A stretch of 64,000 nucleotides of DNA from Zobellia barbeyronii (GCF_018603515.1 NZ_JACATN010000003.1:248001-312000); one strand, 5' to 3'. Shown: positions 26,668 through 36,880, counted from the first letter of the stretch. Numbers and translations are program-made. The notes: generated by a model from the sequence alone, not told the origin.

Positions 26668-28659
26668 TTAATTGGTTTTTTGAATACGCATAGCGAATCC
26701 GCTATTTCTTTCAATGTTCAATTTAATTAAACTATTTGAATCCAATTCTTTTTCCTCGATCTTAACGTGTGTTCTCGTTTGTACCATTCTATCATCTGTA
26801 TACAATTTTGCCTTATAAGGGGTATTTTCATCTAAAAAAGAAAAATCAAGTTCAACGGTTCTTCCTTGATTTCCGTTGATACCACCAACAAACCAGTCGT
26901 TCCCTTTTCTACGAGCAATCACTCCTATTCCTCCTATTTGTGCTTCTAGTACCTTGGTTTCATCCCATGTGGTAGGTACAGCATCAAAAAACTCCAATTC
27001 CGGTTCGTTTCCTATATGTCTTGTATCTCCCCAAAGACCATCATTCTTTTCCGGAGAATCCAAAGGTTTATCATACCAATACAGAAATTGTAACGGACTA
27101 AAAATACAGACGGTTTTTGCCAGTTGAGAAGCATGTGACCCCATTACATCTACCCTAGAATTGTAATAACAAACCGTATTATCTGCAGCACCGGCCAGCA
27201 TTCTTGTAAACATCGTTATTAAAGTATGCTCATTGGTTACTGTAGTTTCATCACCAGCAATTCCTTCTTGTGTTAAAAAATTAGGGTATGTTCTTGAAAA
27301 ACCTGTTGGACGATACTCATCATGCACATCAACTACCATTTTATAACTTGCCGCTTTTTTTATAGCCTCATGTAGCCATGCCGTTGCATCTTGGTCTCCT
27401 ACTCTAACAAATCCGAATTTAATACCTGCCACTCCCCATGATTGGAAAAGTTCTAGAACTTCATCTAATTGTTTTTCAAGGGCACGTCTATTGACATATA
27501 GGATGACACCTATGTTTTTGGTTTTACCGTAATCAATTACAGCTTTTAGATCTAATGGTCCTTTTGAACGATTAGGGTCTACCGTAATGGTTGTCGCATC
27601 AGATGAATCATACATTTCATTCCCGTACCAACCAGCATCAAATAACACATATTGCATATTATGATTTGCGGCGAAGTCTACGGTAACATATCCACCTTCT
27701 GTAGTTAATGTCGCTTCTCTGATTACCTTCCCTGGTTTAATCCAAGATTCATCATTTATTTCAGAAGCATCGTTCAAGTTTTGAATGATGGAATTATTGG
27801 TTAATAATTGCCCTTCATTTTCTGCCATCATTACTACACGCCAAGGCGATTGAAATGGCAGCTTTTTATGAACTTTCATCATATTTTCATGCTGTTCAGA
27901 GATTACCGCGCCGGTAATGGTATCCTGTTGCTGCTCACCCATCTTACTGTCCAAAGAAGAAACAATACTAAATTCTGAACTTGAACCTTTATCAAAGCTA
28001 AGACGAGCAAAATCTACCAATTTAGCTTCAGCTAAGGCGACCATTAAACTGTCTCCCATTTCTATAACTAATGGGCGTTCACATCCTTTTTGTAATTGTG
28101 ATATCGGAATCTTTCTATATTCTCCTTGTGCGGTTAAAACACCCTTTTCTCGTTTTGGTGTTGACCACAGTTTATAGTCCTCTTTAAAATTATAATTGAT
28201 TTTTTCGTCTAAATCAATTTCGGTAATTCCGCCTTGCTCGAGTATTTCATACGCCAAAGCAATACCCTCATTATAGGCCCTAACAATTAAACTTATTTGA
28301 TTACCACCCTTATCCAAAAGAACCTTGAGCTGGTTGTAGTTGTCATGAAAACTACTATTATCAAGAAAATTTGAATGCCACGTGTTTGATTCGGAAGTAT
28401 GTTCTGTACTCAATACAGACAAAGAGCCGCTAAAAGGCAACTGCTCTGATATAATTTCTAAAGTTGATGGTAATAAGACTGAGTTTCCATTATAAAAAAC
28501 AGTAAATTCTATTTGGTCATTTTCTGTTGTAACGCTTATTTTTTTAGTTCCGTCAGGCGATTTTAATTCAGTTTTCTCAGATGAAGAACATCCCAAAAAT
28601 ATCACTAAGATTATAAGAACCAGAATCTTATATTTTAGAAAATGTAAAATCTTAATCAT
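26668..28659 (-). CDS. GH97 glycoside hydrolase lipoprotein, inverting-type
   Basis: A 663-residue lipoprotein (FLGC, Cys24) with the GH97 layout: N-terminal beta-sandwich (about 30-290), TIM barrel with SWIKPGKV and YVLFDAGWYG, and a C-terminal sheet. At the position where retaining alpha-galactosidases of this family have the nucleophile Asp, this protein has Gly416 in IKFGFV. Acidic residues expected for the inverting (SusB-like) group are present in VDVHDEYRPTG (Glu448), TQEG (Glu465) and GDE (Glu471). It should therefore be an inverting exo-alpha-glycosidase; whether glucoside or galactoside is unclear. It is 41 bp after an esterase-like gene. Confidence 0.92.
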   Translation of the reverse strand: MIKILHFLKYKILVLIILVIFLGCSSSEKTELKSPDGTKKISVTTENDQIEFTVFYNGNSVLLPSTLEIISEQLPFSGSLSVLSTEHTSESNTWHSNFLDNSSFHDNYNQLKVLLDKGGNQISLIVRAYNEGIALAYEILEQGGITEIDLDEKINYNFKEDYKLWSTPKREKGVLTAQGEYRKIPISQLQKGCERPLVIEMGDSLMVALAEAKLVDFARLSFDKGSSSEFSIVSSLDSKMGEQQQDTITGAVISEQHENMMKVHKKLPFQSPWRVVMMAENEGQLLTNNSIIQNLNDASEINDESWIKPGKVIREATLTTEGGYVTVDFAANHNMQYVLFDAGWYGNEMYDSSDATTITVDPNRSKGPLDLKAVIDYGKTKNIGVILYVNRRALEKQLDEVLELFQSWGVAGIKFGFVRVGDQDATAWLHEAIKKAASYKMVVDVHDEYRPTGFSRTYPNFLTQEGIAGDETTVTNEHTLITMFTRMLAGAADNTVCYYNSRVDVMGSHASQLAKTVCIFSPLQFLYWYDKPLDSPEKNDGLWGDTRHIGNEPELEFFDAVPTTWDETKVLEAQIGGIGVIARRKGNDWFVGGINGNQGRTVELDFSFLDENTPYKAKLYTDDRMVQTRTHVKIEEKELDSNSLIKLNIERNSGFAMRIQKTN

Positions 28660-28700
28660 TTTGGCTGTTTATAATTTAATCTGGCTTTTTGACTTTTAAA

Positions 28701-29573
28701 TTAAATTCTAGGCTTCCCTTTTAAGTATCCCATAGATTGAAGAAATTTATCGGCTTCCCTCGTAGTCTTAATATAAAACTCACCGTTACTTCTGGGTTTA
28801 TTAAAAAATCCGTGGGTTTGACCTTCGTATAAAAAGAGGTCACACCTGCTTCCTACTTCCTCCATTTTTACTTTATATTTTTCCATTGTCGATACTGGTA
28901 TTAAAGCATCTTTTGTTCCTAGAAAAATTATGGTAGGCGCAGTACCCTTCTTAATATTATGCTTTGGAGATATCTCCATATGACGGCCGTTCATTCGTTC
29001 GTACTCAAACCCATCAGGTCCATTATCAATTACTGGATTGTAAAGCACTAAAGCGTTAGGTTTTGCACTTATAGAAAGGTCATCTGTAGATTCATCTAAT
29101 CCTTCTAAAGTTGCCGTTGCTGCTGCCAAATGACCGCCAGCAGAACCTCCTGAAGCTACAATTTTATTAGGGTCTATTTGAAATTTAGCTGCATTACCTC
29201 TCACAAACCTAATAGCCGATTTTGCATCGCTTACGGCTTCAAATGGTGTAGTCTGATGTCTTGATTTCACACGATAGTCAACCAAAAAACCAACCATACC
29301 CCTAGAAGCGAAGTATTTTGCCTGGTCCTCAAATTGCTTTGTAGTTCCGCCGTTCCATCCGCCTCCAAAAAAGAAGACTATAGCAGGATATTCCTTGTTT
29401 GGTTTTAGGTTTTCAGGATATAGCACTTGCATTTTTAGCGTATCTCCTTCAATAATTTTATAGATAATCTCATCAGGCAAAGATGGAATTGACGCATTGC
29501 TTTCTTGGCTGCTTGCTGTGGCCAACACCAAAAACATTAATACAAGTAAGACTTTATTTTTAAAGTTTTTCAT
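28701..29573 (-). CDS. Secreted alpha/beta-hydrolase, esterase/lipase type
   Basis: A 290-residue protein with a signal peptide (about 1-22). The nucleophile is Ser144 in GGSAGGH; the acid is probably in LGTKDALIP and the histidine in GQTHGFF. The oxyanion loop reads FFGGGW, with Phe in place of the usual His of HGGG. It resembles BD-FAE/acetyl-esterase-like PUL enzymes. Placed between GH88 and GH97, it probably removes acetyl or similar groups from oligosaccharides. The 124-bp gap upstream contains ATTACCCCTA (29680-29690), an inverted form of a box seen before TU1 and TU3. Confidence 0.85.
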   Translation of the reverse strand: MKNFKNKVLLVLMFLVLATASSQESNASIPSLPDEIIYKIIEGDTLKMQVLYPENLKPNKEYPAIVFFFGGGWNGGTTKQFEDQAKYFASRGMVGFLVDYRVKSRHQTTPFEAVSDAKSAIRFVRGNAAKFQIDPNKIVASGGSAGGHLAAATATLEGLDESTDDLSISAKPNALVLYNPVIDNGPDGFEYERMNGRHMEISPKHNIKKGTAPTIIFLGTKDALIPVSTMEKYKVKMEEVGSRCDLFLYEGQTHGFFNKPRSNGEFYIKTTREADKFLQSMGYLKGKPRI

Positions 29574-29697
29574 TCGGTTGTTATTTTATAATTCCACTCC
29601 TCCCGATACATGTAGCAGTTATCCTTTGCATAGCAAATCTATATATAATTCTATTCCACATTCTTTGTGACGAACAACCATTACCCCTACATCAAAA

Positions 29698-30897
29698 TTA
29701 TTTAGATGCCTCAAGTTTTTTCAATCGTAATAAGGCTTCCATATAGTAATAATCGGCATAAACAATGGGCATATCTATTTCCGAGTTATTAGGGTGATGT
29801 CCAGTTGAATGCAGGAGAAGAGATTGATTTGTATCTCCACTATAATAAGGTTCACTGGATAATTTCTCTAATAAATCTTTAGCTGCATCAATATATTTTT
29901 GTTTTAAAATAGCATCTTCAACAAGTCCGGAAAGCTCTAACAAGCCACAAGCGGCTACAGCAGCTGCAGAAGCATCTTTAGGTGAATTCGGAATCTTGGG
30001 GTCATCAAAATCCCAGTAAGGAATGCCATCTTTAGGTAAACGCTCCAAAAAGTGATCAGATAGTTTGATTGATGTATTTAAGAAATCTTTGTTACCCGTC
30101 TCTCTGTACGCAATGGCAAAACCATATATACCCCATGTCTGCCCCCTGGCCCACATAGAATCATCTGCATACCCTTGGTGAGTCATCCCTTTTAGGAACT
30201 CTCCTGTTTCACTATCAAAAGAACCTAAGTGAAACATAGAGCCATCTTCTCTAACTAAATAATCCATAGTTAACCTTGCATGACTTTCAGATAGATTATA
30301 TAGATCCTGACTACCTCCGTTCTTAGCTGCCCAAAAAAGCAACTCTAAATTCATCATATTATCAACAATGGTATTATGATTAAATTTACTTGTCATTACT
30401 GGCCAAGATAAAATACTACCTACTTTAGGATTGTAAAGCGTAGCCAAAGTATCTGCAGCTGCCAGCAAAATACTCTTATATTCTTCATTACCTGTTAATC
30501 TATATCCATTGCCATAGCTACAATATAACATGAAACCAATATCATGATTGTCTGCTGGGCTATATGCTATTTCTTTTAGTGCCTCTGTAGATTTCATGGC
30601 ACTTTCCTTTATTTCGGAATCGTTGGACTGCTCATAAGCGTACCACAATACACCAGGCCAAAAACCGCTACACCAATCACGTACACCTACCATTTCCCAA
30701 TTGGTCTGTCCTTTTGGAATATTTCTAGGAAATTGATCTACGCTTTTTACCGTTTCTTGAACTTCCTTGATTTTCTTGACATTTTCATCAAGCACTTTCT
30801 CTGCAGAAAATTGAACAACTTCCTTTTCTTTTACTTTGGAAGCACACGAAAACAATAAAAACGAAACAAATAAAATTAAATGTAGCCTTACTCTCAT
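29698..30897 (-). CDS. GH88 unsaturated glucuronyl hydrolase, lipoprotein
   Basis: A 399-residue lipoprotein (LLFSC, Cys18) with an alpha6/alpha6 barrel. The two key aspartates are visible: Asp119 in NHDIGFML and Asp179 in IVDNMMNLELLFW, 60 residues apart as in the characterised Bacillus enzyme (88 and 149). Other motifs are WCSGFWPG, DDSMWARGQTWGIYG and DASAAAVAACGLLEL. GH88 hydrates the 4,5-double bond of the non-reducing uronate left by lyases and releases 5-keto-4-deoxyuronate, the substrate of KduI. It heads TU1 and diverges from SusC, so it is probably an early-induced gene. Confidence 0.95.
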   Translation of the reverse strand: MRVRLHLILFVSFLLFSCASKVKEKEVVQFSAEKVLDENVKKIKEVQETVKSVDQFPRNIPKGQTNWEMVGVRDWCSGFWPGVLWYAYEQSNDSEIKESAMKSTEALKEIAYSPADNHDIGFMLYCSYGNGYRLTGNEEYKSILLAAADTLATLYNPKVGSILSWPVMTSKFNHNTIVDNMMNLELLFWAAKNGGSQDLYNLSESHARLTMDYLVREDGSMFHLGSFDSETGEFLKGMTHQGYADDSMWARGQTWGIYGFAIAYRETGNKDFLNTSIKLSDHFLERLPKDGIPYWDFDDPKIPNSPKDASAAAVAACGLLELSGLVEDAILKQKYIDAAKDLLEKLSSEPYYSGDTNQSLLLHSTGHHPNNSEIDMPIVYADYYYMEALLRLKKLEASK

Positions 30898-31648
30898 CTG
30901 AAATATTTTAGATACCCTGAGGATATCATTAAAATTGGTTGATTAATTGAAAACGAAATGTTCTTAATACGAATAAAATCTGCCCCCAAACTTGAACAGG
31001 TTTTAAATTGAATTTTCGCTCTCTACAATTTTACCGAGAATGCAGATAAAGACTCATAAATTATGATTCATAAGCTATAAAATAATAGCCTTTTATAGCT
31101 TATAGGGGTAAAATTTACACGTTACCCCTCAAAACCGAAGCAATTCCTTGTGCTTTTAAGAATATTCTCTTTTAAAGTTTAAAGAAGACTTTTAGACCTT
31201 GGTATTGCATTTCCTTTTTTGACCTACCTCAGTTTAAATTCCCGCAGGTTTTCCTGTTTGAAATTTCATTCTAAACAACACCCAATCTTTAATAACTCAA
31301 TATTTATAGTACTTGCGAGAGTACTTAAGGGTTATTCTAATGTAACACACCTAAGTTTCCCTTTAAATACTTCTAAAAATAGGCCTGCCATTACTTCTTA
31401 AAATCATGCCATTTTCACTTCCGATAATCACCTTGATAATTTGAGGTTTTCACCTACCCATTTTTGTCAATACCTTATTTTAAGCCTATTTAAACTGATA
31501 ATGAACAATAATTTATAATCAATGAATGATAATTTATCGATACTGCTTTCAATTCTTTTTAACATTGGCTTAACAATTTTTGAGTACTCTTATTCTACAG
31601 TATGAGTTCAAAAAATTAATTCAACAAAAACTATTAAATAACACTTTT
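30898..31648. promoter_or_regulatory. Divergent regulatory region between GH88 and susC
   Basis: About 750 bp without a convincing gene. It holds CATAAATTATG (31055-31065), a perfect 13-bp inverted repeat (ATAAGCTATAAAA at 31070-31082, TTTTATAGCTTAT at 31091-31103, 8-bp centre) and directly after it AGGGGTAA/TTACCCCT (31104-31111 and 31122-31129). There is no T-run, so operators or RNA leader hairpins are more likely than terminators. From about 31130 to 31648 lies a long AT-rich leader before susC with no clear motif; a 60-codon frame at 31219-31401 has no features of a real protein. Confidence 0.6.
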
Positions 31649-34600
31649 ATGACCACTGAAAAAAGAAATCGAACCAACTTAAAGTATGTAGCGGGTCTAT
31701 TAGGAATCTTAGGGTTTTTAATAAGCGGCGCATGTACAAATTTATACGCTGCAACAAGCAGTCGTATTATTCTTGACGTTATAGATACGCAAGATTTAAC
31801 TATTACTGGTACCGTAATAAGTAGTGATGATGGCATGCCTGTTCCTGGGGCGAATGTTATTTTAAAAGGAACCACTACAGGAACCACTACAGATTTTGAT
31901 GGGAACTTCGCAATTGATGTTCCTTCTTCTAATAGTGTACTTGTATTCTCATCCATTGGGTTTGCTTCAAAAGAAGTTACCGTAGGAAATAACACAACTA
32001 TCAACGTTTCACTAGATATGGATGTCTCCGCTCTTGATGAAGTAATTGTAGTGGGTTTTGGTACAACTAAAAAAGAAACCTTAACAGGTGCTGTCGAACA
32101 AATTAGTTCTGAAGTTTTTGAAGATCGTGCGGTTAGTAATGTTGCATTAGCTTTACAAGGGCAAACGCCAGGTCTTACTGTCAATAGATCTTCTTCAAGA
32201 CCAGGTAATGAAAATGTTAATTTACAAATTAGGGGTGTTACTTCCATTAATGGTGGAAGCCCATTAATTGTAATAGATGGTGCACCTGCATTTGACGACA
32301 GTGAGTTTTTTCAAATGAACCCAGATGATATAGAATCTATTAGTGTGCTTAAAGATGGTGCTGCATCTATATATGGTTCTAGAGCAGCAAATGGTGTTAT
32401 TTTAGTTACCACTAAAAAAGGTAAAGGTAAAATGAAAATTGAGTTCAATTCTAATACTAGAATGAATTTCCTAGGTTTGAAACCACCTTTTCCATCGTAT
32501 CAAGAATATGGACAATTATGGTTAGATACAGCAGAACAGGATTTAGCTGCAACGGGTGTTGCTAATTATTGGAACTGGGGAGAAGAAGCTTTACAAGGTA
32601 TTGCATCTGGACAAGCTGGCTATTACGCAACTCCAATAGTTGACGGCTGGGGAGAAGGCGGATTCTTATATCTAGCACCTGCAGATCGTTATGAAGATCT
32701 GTATGGATCAAACATAGGTCATCAACAAAGTTTAAGTCTTTCTGGAAGTTCAGACCAAGCAAGGTATAGATTATCTATGGGCGTATCTGAATCACAAGGT
32801 GCATTAAAAACTGCTTATGATGGTATAAAACAATTTTCTGTACGTTTAAATACAGATTTTGACATTACAGAAAGACTAAATTTAGCAACTAACATTTCAT
32901 TACAAAAAAACCGTACATCTAGTCCTTCTTCAGGTTTTGGACGAGGCTTAGTTGGACAAGATGCTCCCATATTCCCTGCAAAAAATTCTCTTGGACAATG
33001 GTATGGTAATTTTGGACGATATTCTACAAATTCTATAGCCGCTACTAGTGAAGGTGGTAGAGATGATTTGGAAGAAAATATAGCAAAAATTTCTTTAAAT
33101 CTTAAGTATGATCTCGGGTCTGGTTTTAGTGTAAATGCTACTGGAACATATAACCATGTAAATAGTAGACAAGATATTACTCAATTAACAGTACCAGTAT
33201 TTGGTTGGGAAGGCGAAAGTTATAATGAAGCAGTAAATTCAACGTCAAGTATTGAAACTGTACATCTTACCAATGAATATCAAACCTATGGTGGTTTTTT
33301 AAACTACGAGACTAAATTAGGTAAGCATAATTTTAAAGCCATGGTAGGCATGACGGCTGAACTAAATGAATTTAAAGGGCTTAGTGCAAAAAGAACTGAT
33401 ATTGTAAATGAAGGTGTGTTTGATTTAGCAGTTGCTTCAGGAGTTCCAACAATTGGCGGGGCTGGAAACAATAACAATAGAGGTCAAGACCATGATGGCC
33501 TATACTCTTATTTAACAAGACTTAATTATGATTATAATGAAAAGTACTTGGTTGAATTAGTAGGTAGACGTGATGGTTCTTCTAGATTTGCTCCTGGATT
33601 TAAATTTAACAATTACGGAAGTGCATCAGTTGGTTGGAACATTCACAAAGAGAGTTTTTTAGAAAATCTTGAAAGCTTAAGTAATTTAAAGCTGAGAGCT
33701 AGTATTGGCTCTAGTGGTAATCAAGCAGGTATAGGTAGGTACGATTATGTGTCTACAATATCTCAAGGCACTGAACTTTTTGGTGAGGGAGGAACTTTAA
33801 GCAATACTGCTTCAGTTGCTGGTATTACCACTACACAACGTTCTTGGGAAGTTGTTACAATCAAAAATATCGCTATTGATTTTGGACTTTTTAACAACAA
33901 GCTTTCTGGTACTTTTGAGACCTATGAAAGAGAAAACAAAGATATGCTTTTAGGCAGATCGTATTCTGCACTATTAGGTGGCGACGCCCCGGAAACGAAT
34001 ATTGGAAATTTAAAAACCACTGGTTGGGAAGCCATGTTAAATTGGAAAGATCAAAAAGGAGATTTCTCGTATAACATTGGTGTAAATATGAGTGACAACA
34101 CAAATGAACTAGTTAACCTAGAAGGTGGCGGAGGCTCAATACAAGCAGGTTATAATCAGTTAGTTGAAGGTTTTCCTTTAAATTCCTATTTTGTATTTGA
34201 AACCGATGGCCTATTCCAATCACAAGCAGAAGTAGATGCCTACAATGCATTATATGATAAAGATGGTTCTTCAGTGCCTAACGGAGGAAACGCTTTGCGT
34301 GTTGGTGATACTAAAATAGTAGATTTAGATGGAGACGGTAGTATTAACGCAATAAACCAAGACAATGAAAAAGGTCAAGGTGATATTAAATATGTAGGAG
34401 ATGCACAAACACATTATGTTTTTGGTATCAATTTAGGAGCAAAATATAAAGGTTTTGATTTTACCGCCTTTATGCAAGGTGCACTACAACAAAATGTACT
34501 TAGACAGGGAGTTAGTGCATTTCCCTTTAATAATCCTTGGCCTAACCAAACAAACGCTTATAATGACCTTACTTGGACTCCAGAAAATACGGGTGCAACA

Positions 34601-34918
34601 TATCCTAGATTAACGGCTCAGCGGACTCTAGCCCGATGGAACTGGTCTAACACAGATACATTTATACAAAACAACAAATATATACGTCTTAAAAATATTG
34701 TTATAGGGTATTCGTTACCTGCAGATGTTTTAGATAAATTAAATATGGATAAAATACGTATTTATGTTTCTGGAAATGATCTTTTTGAGCTTAGTTCTTT
34801 GGTTGACGGTTATGACCCTGAAGATGGGAACGTCCCAACAGTAACGGATTCCAATGTACAAACATCAGTATATCCATTTCAACGTACTGTTGCTGTTGGA
34901 GTTAATTTAGCATTTTAA
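31649..34918 (+). CDS. SusC-like TonB-dependent outer-membrane transporter
   Basis: A 1089-residue outer-membrane protein. I chose ATG at 31649 rather than the in-frame TTG at 31580, because the signal peptide (YVAGLLGILGFLISGACTNLYAA) then sits correctly. Order: carboxypeptidase-regulatory-like domain (GTVISSDDGMPVPGANVILKG), TonB box/plug start (LDEVIVVGFGTTKKE), plug (QIRGVTSINGGSPLIVIDGAPAF; SIYGSRAANGVILVTTKKG), then the beta-barrel ending in VAVGVNLAF. With the SusD partner 41 bp downstream it imports large oligosaccharides of the PUL substrate. It is the only SusC here. Confidence 0.96.
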   Translation: MTTEKRNRTNLKYVAGLLGILGFLISGACTNLYAATSSRIILDVIDTQDLTITGTVISSDDGMPVPGANVILKGTTTGTTTDFDGNFAIDVPSSNSVLVFSSIGFASKEVTVGNNTTINVSLDMDVSALDEVIVVGFGTTKKETLTGAVEQISSEVFEDRAVSNVALALQGQTPGLTVNRSSSRPGNENVNLQIRGVTSINGGSPLIVIDGAPAFDDSEFFQMNPDDIESISVLKDGAASIYGSRAANGVILVTTKKGKGKMKIEFNSNTRMNFLGLKPPFPSYQEYGQLWLDTAEQDLAATGVANYWNWGEEALQGIASGQAGYYATPIVDGWGEGGFLYLAPADRYEDLYGSNIGHQQSLSLSGSSDQARYRLSMGVSESQGALKTAYDGIKQFSVRLNTDFDITERLNLATNISLQKNRTSSPSSGFGRGLVGQDAPIFPAKNSLGQWYGNFGRYSTNSIAATSEGGRDDLEENIAKISLNLKYDLGSGFSVNATGTYNHVNSRQDITQLTVPVFGWEGESYNEAVNSTSSIETVHLTNEYQTYGGFLNYETKLGKHNFKAMVGMTAELNEFKGLSAKRTDIVNEGVFDLAVASGVPTIGGAGNNNNRGQDHDGLYSYLTRLNYDYNEKYLVELVGRRDGSSRFAPGFKFNNYGSASVGWNIHKESFLENLESLSNLKLRASIGSSGNQAGIGRYDYVSTISQGTELFGEGGTLSNTASVAGITTTQRSWEVVTIKNIAIDFGLFNNKLSGTFETYERENKDMLLGRSYSALLGGDAPETNIGNLKTTGWEAMLNWKDQKGDFSYNIGVNMSDNTNELVNLEGGGGSIQAGYNQLVEGFPLNSYFVFETDGLFQSQAEVDAYNALYDKDGSSVPNGGNALRVGDTKIVDLDGDGSINAINQDNEKGQGDIKYVGDAQTHYVFGINLGAKYKGFDFTAFMQGALQQNVLRQGVSAFPFNNPWPNQTNAYNDLTWTPENTGATYPRLTAQRTLARWNWSNTDTFIQNNKYIRLKNIVIGYSLPADVLDKLNMDKIRIYVSGNDLFELSSLVDGYDPEDGNVPTVTDSNVQTSVYPFQRTVAVGVNLAF

Positions 34919-34959
34919 CATTACCAAAAGATCACAAATAATTACTAAAAAATATACAA

Positions 34960-36747
34960 ATGAAAAAATTAATAACCCTATTTTCAGCAGCCGTATTCCT
35001 ATTGACGAGCTGTGAAGATAAATTTCTAGATTTACAAGATTTAGATAGTGTTACGGAGATTGTCTTCTTTGACAATCCGCAAGATTTCGAAGATGGTGCT
35101 AACGATTTTTACAGTGGGCTACATTCCCCAAAAGCATCAAACCCTGGTACTGGATCTGGAGACAATGACGGTTTTGCAGAAATTTCAGATTACGGCACAG
35201 AATTAAACGGGTATGCTCAAGACTTTGGACAAGGAGTTAATAACCCAACATTTGAGGACTCGTATTGGAAAAATGCATATTGGTATCTTAGAGATATAAA
35301 TACTTTAATTCAAAAAGGAGAAGAGTATGTTGCAAATGGCGGTAGCGCATCAGAGATAAGTGAATCAATTGCAACGGCTTACTTTTTTAGAGCATACCAT
35401 CACTTTAGATTATTAAAACGCTTTGGTGGCGCTCCTATTATGACCGTAGTAGCTGGTTTAGATGATGAAGTTTTAGATTCCCCAAGAAATAGTAGGTATG
35501 AACTTGTAACACAAGTTTTAGCAGATTTAGATTTAGCTATTGCAGGTTTACCCGCAACAGCTGTAGGTTCTGATCTTGGAAAAATTAGTAGTATTGCCGC
35601 AACAGCATATAAAGCACGTGTACTTTTATTTGAAGGTACTTGGGAAAAATACGTAGGTACTGTTACCGATTTTGAAGGGTCTGGTGGACCAACAGTTACC
35701 GCAGATGCTTATATCGCACAGGCAGTTACAGCAGCAAAAGAAGTAATAGATAGTGGTGATTTTGAAATTTGGAACCAAAATGCAGACCCACTTATGGAAA
35801 ATAATTCATATAAATGGTTATTTTCTTTAGAAGGTGCAGATTCAAACCCTGGAGGCTACACCAAAGCATCAAATAACGAATTCATTATTCAAAGTATATT
35901 TGACCATGCAGCAAACGATCAAATACGTTCTCAATTTACGCAGATAAATGAAAGTAGAAATTCTGCCACACAAGTTGCTCTAGATATGTATTCCACTTTA
36001 AATGGTTTACCTATAACCGCTACCGGTAATACTCAATTTATGGGTTATGCTAAACAATCTGATCAATTTATTGATAGAGACCGAAGAATGTGGGCAAATT
36101 TTGGAGGGGGATCAGCACCAGTTGATGGATCAAATGCAATTTTAGCAATTTCAAATGTTAATAATTCTAATTTACCCAATCAAAAATTTACCACTTGGAA
36201 TAAGTATAGAAGTGTTCGTGAAGAATCTTATAATTATCCTCACTTAAGATATGGTGAAATATTACTTACCTATGCTGAAGCATTGTATGAGCGTGATGGT
36301 TCTATTTCTGATGCTGATTTAGACATATCTATTAACCTAATTAGAAATAGAGCAGGCATTGCTCCTTTAACTAATGCATTGGTTACTTCTAACGACTTAG
36401 ATATGTTAGAGGAGATTAGAAGAGAAAGAACCGTTGAATTATACATGGAAGATAATAATCATTGGAATGATATTAGACGATGGGATACAGCTGTAGATTT
36501 ACTTAGTAACAACATAATTGGAGCTGTAATTGAAGGAACTGAATACGAGTCTAATATTGATCTTTTTGATCCATCAACTGCTATTTATGGTTTTGTTGAT
36601 AATTACCCTTCTGGGGTGGGACCAGTACGAGCCTTAATAATTGACCCTGCAAGTTTTAGAACATTTAATCACAAGAATTATCTGTGGCCATTACCATTAG
36701 AAGAACTTGTATTGAGCTCTAGTTTAAAGCAAAACCCAGGGTGGTAA
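34960..36747 (+). CDS. SusD/RagB-family glycan-binding lipoprotein
   Basis: A 595-residue surface lipoprotein (LLTSC, Cys18) of the SusD superfamily. TPR-like segments are visible (ATAYFFRAYHHFRLLKRFGGAPIM; AATAYKARVLLFEGTWEKY), as is the C-terminal HLRYGEILLTYAEALYE and RRERTVELYMEDNNHWNDIRRW block with a final LWPLPLEEL. SusD lids bind glycan above the paired SusC pore. It follows SusC by 41 bp and is followed by a terminator, so susCD form a two-gene unit. The acidic N-terminus with SGDNDG repeats is long but normal. Confidence 0.95.
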   Translation: MKKLITLFSAAVFLLTSCEDKFLDLQDLDSVTEIVFFDNPQDFEDGANDFYSGLHSPKASNPGTGSGDNDGFAEISDYGTELNGYAQDFGQGVNNPTFEDSYWKNAYWYLRDINTLIQKGEEYVANGGSASEISESIATAYFFRAYHHFRLLKRFGGAPIMTVVAGLDDEVLDSPRNSRYELVTQVLADLDLAIAGLPATAVGSDLGKISSIAATAYKARVLLFEGTWEKYVGTVTDFEGSGGPTVTADAYIAQAVTAAKEVIDSGDFEIWNQNADPLMENNSYKWLFSLEGADSNPGGYTKASNNEFIIQSIFDHAANDQIRSQFTQINESRNSATQVALDMYSTLNGLPITATGNTQFMGYAKQSDQFIDRDRRMWANFGGGSAPVDGSNAILAISNVNNSNLPNQKFTTWNKYRSVREESYNYPHLRYGEILLTYAEALYERDGSISDADLDISINLIRNRAGIAPLTNALVTSNDLDMLEEIRRERTVELYMEDNNHWNDIRRWDTAVDLLSNNIIGAVIEGTEYESNIDLFDPSTAIYGFVDNYPSGVGPVRALIIDPASFRTFNHKNYLWPLPLEELVLSSSLKQNPGW

Positions 36748-36809
36748 GATTTTTGAGCATCCATTTATATGGATAAATTGTTTGTTTAGTTTTGAGTTAG
36801 TTTAGTAAA

Positions 36810-36848
36810 AGGCAGTTGTATTCCACCTACAGCTGCCTTTTCTTTTGT
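36810..36848. terminator. Bidirectional terminator between susD and the hybrid sensor gene
   Basis: AAAGGCAGTTGTA (36810-36822) pairs with TACAGCTGCCTTT (36830-36842) through one G-T wobble, with a 7-nt loop. T-rich sequence follows on the plus strand (TTTTCTTTTG) and A-rich sequence precedes it, so it can stop transcripts from both converging genes. Confidence 0.8.
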
Positions 36849-36880
36849 GCTAATTTCTAGCTAGAAGACAAGGGCTACCT

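Noticed and set aside
31219-31401. 60-codon frame in the susC leader
   Set aside because: Composition is random-looking and it lies in a regulatory region; no domain.
31621-32247. 208-codon minus-strand frame opposite susC
   Set aside because: It is antisense to the conserved SusC plug region and has low-complexity Val/Ser/Thr content; a shadow of the real gene.
1-36747. Ulvan as the PUL substrate
   Set aside because: Lyase, GH88 and Kdu genes fit, but there is no rhamnosidase and several fucose-directed enzymes are present; not excluded, only less likely.
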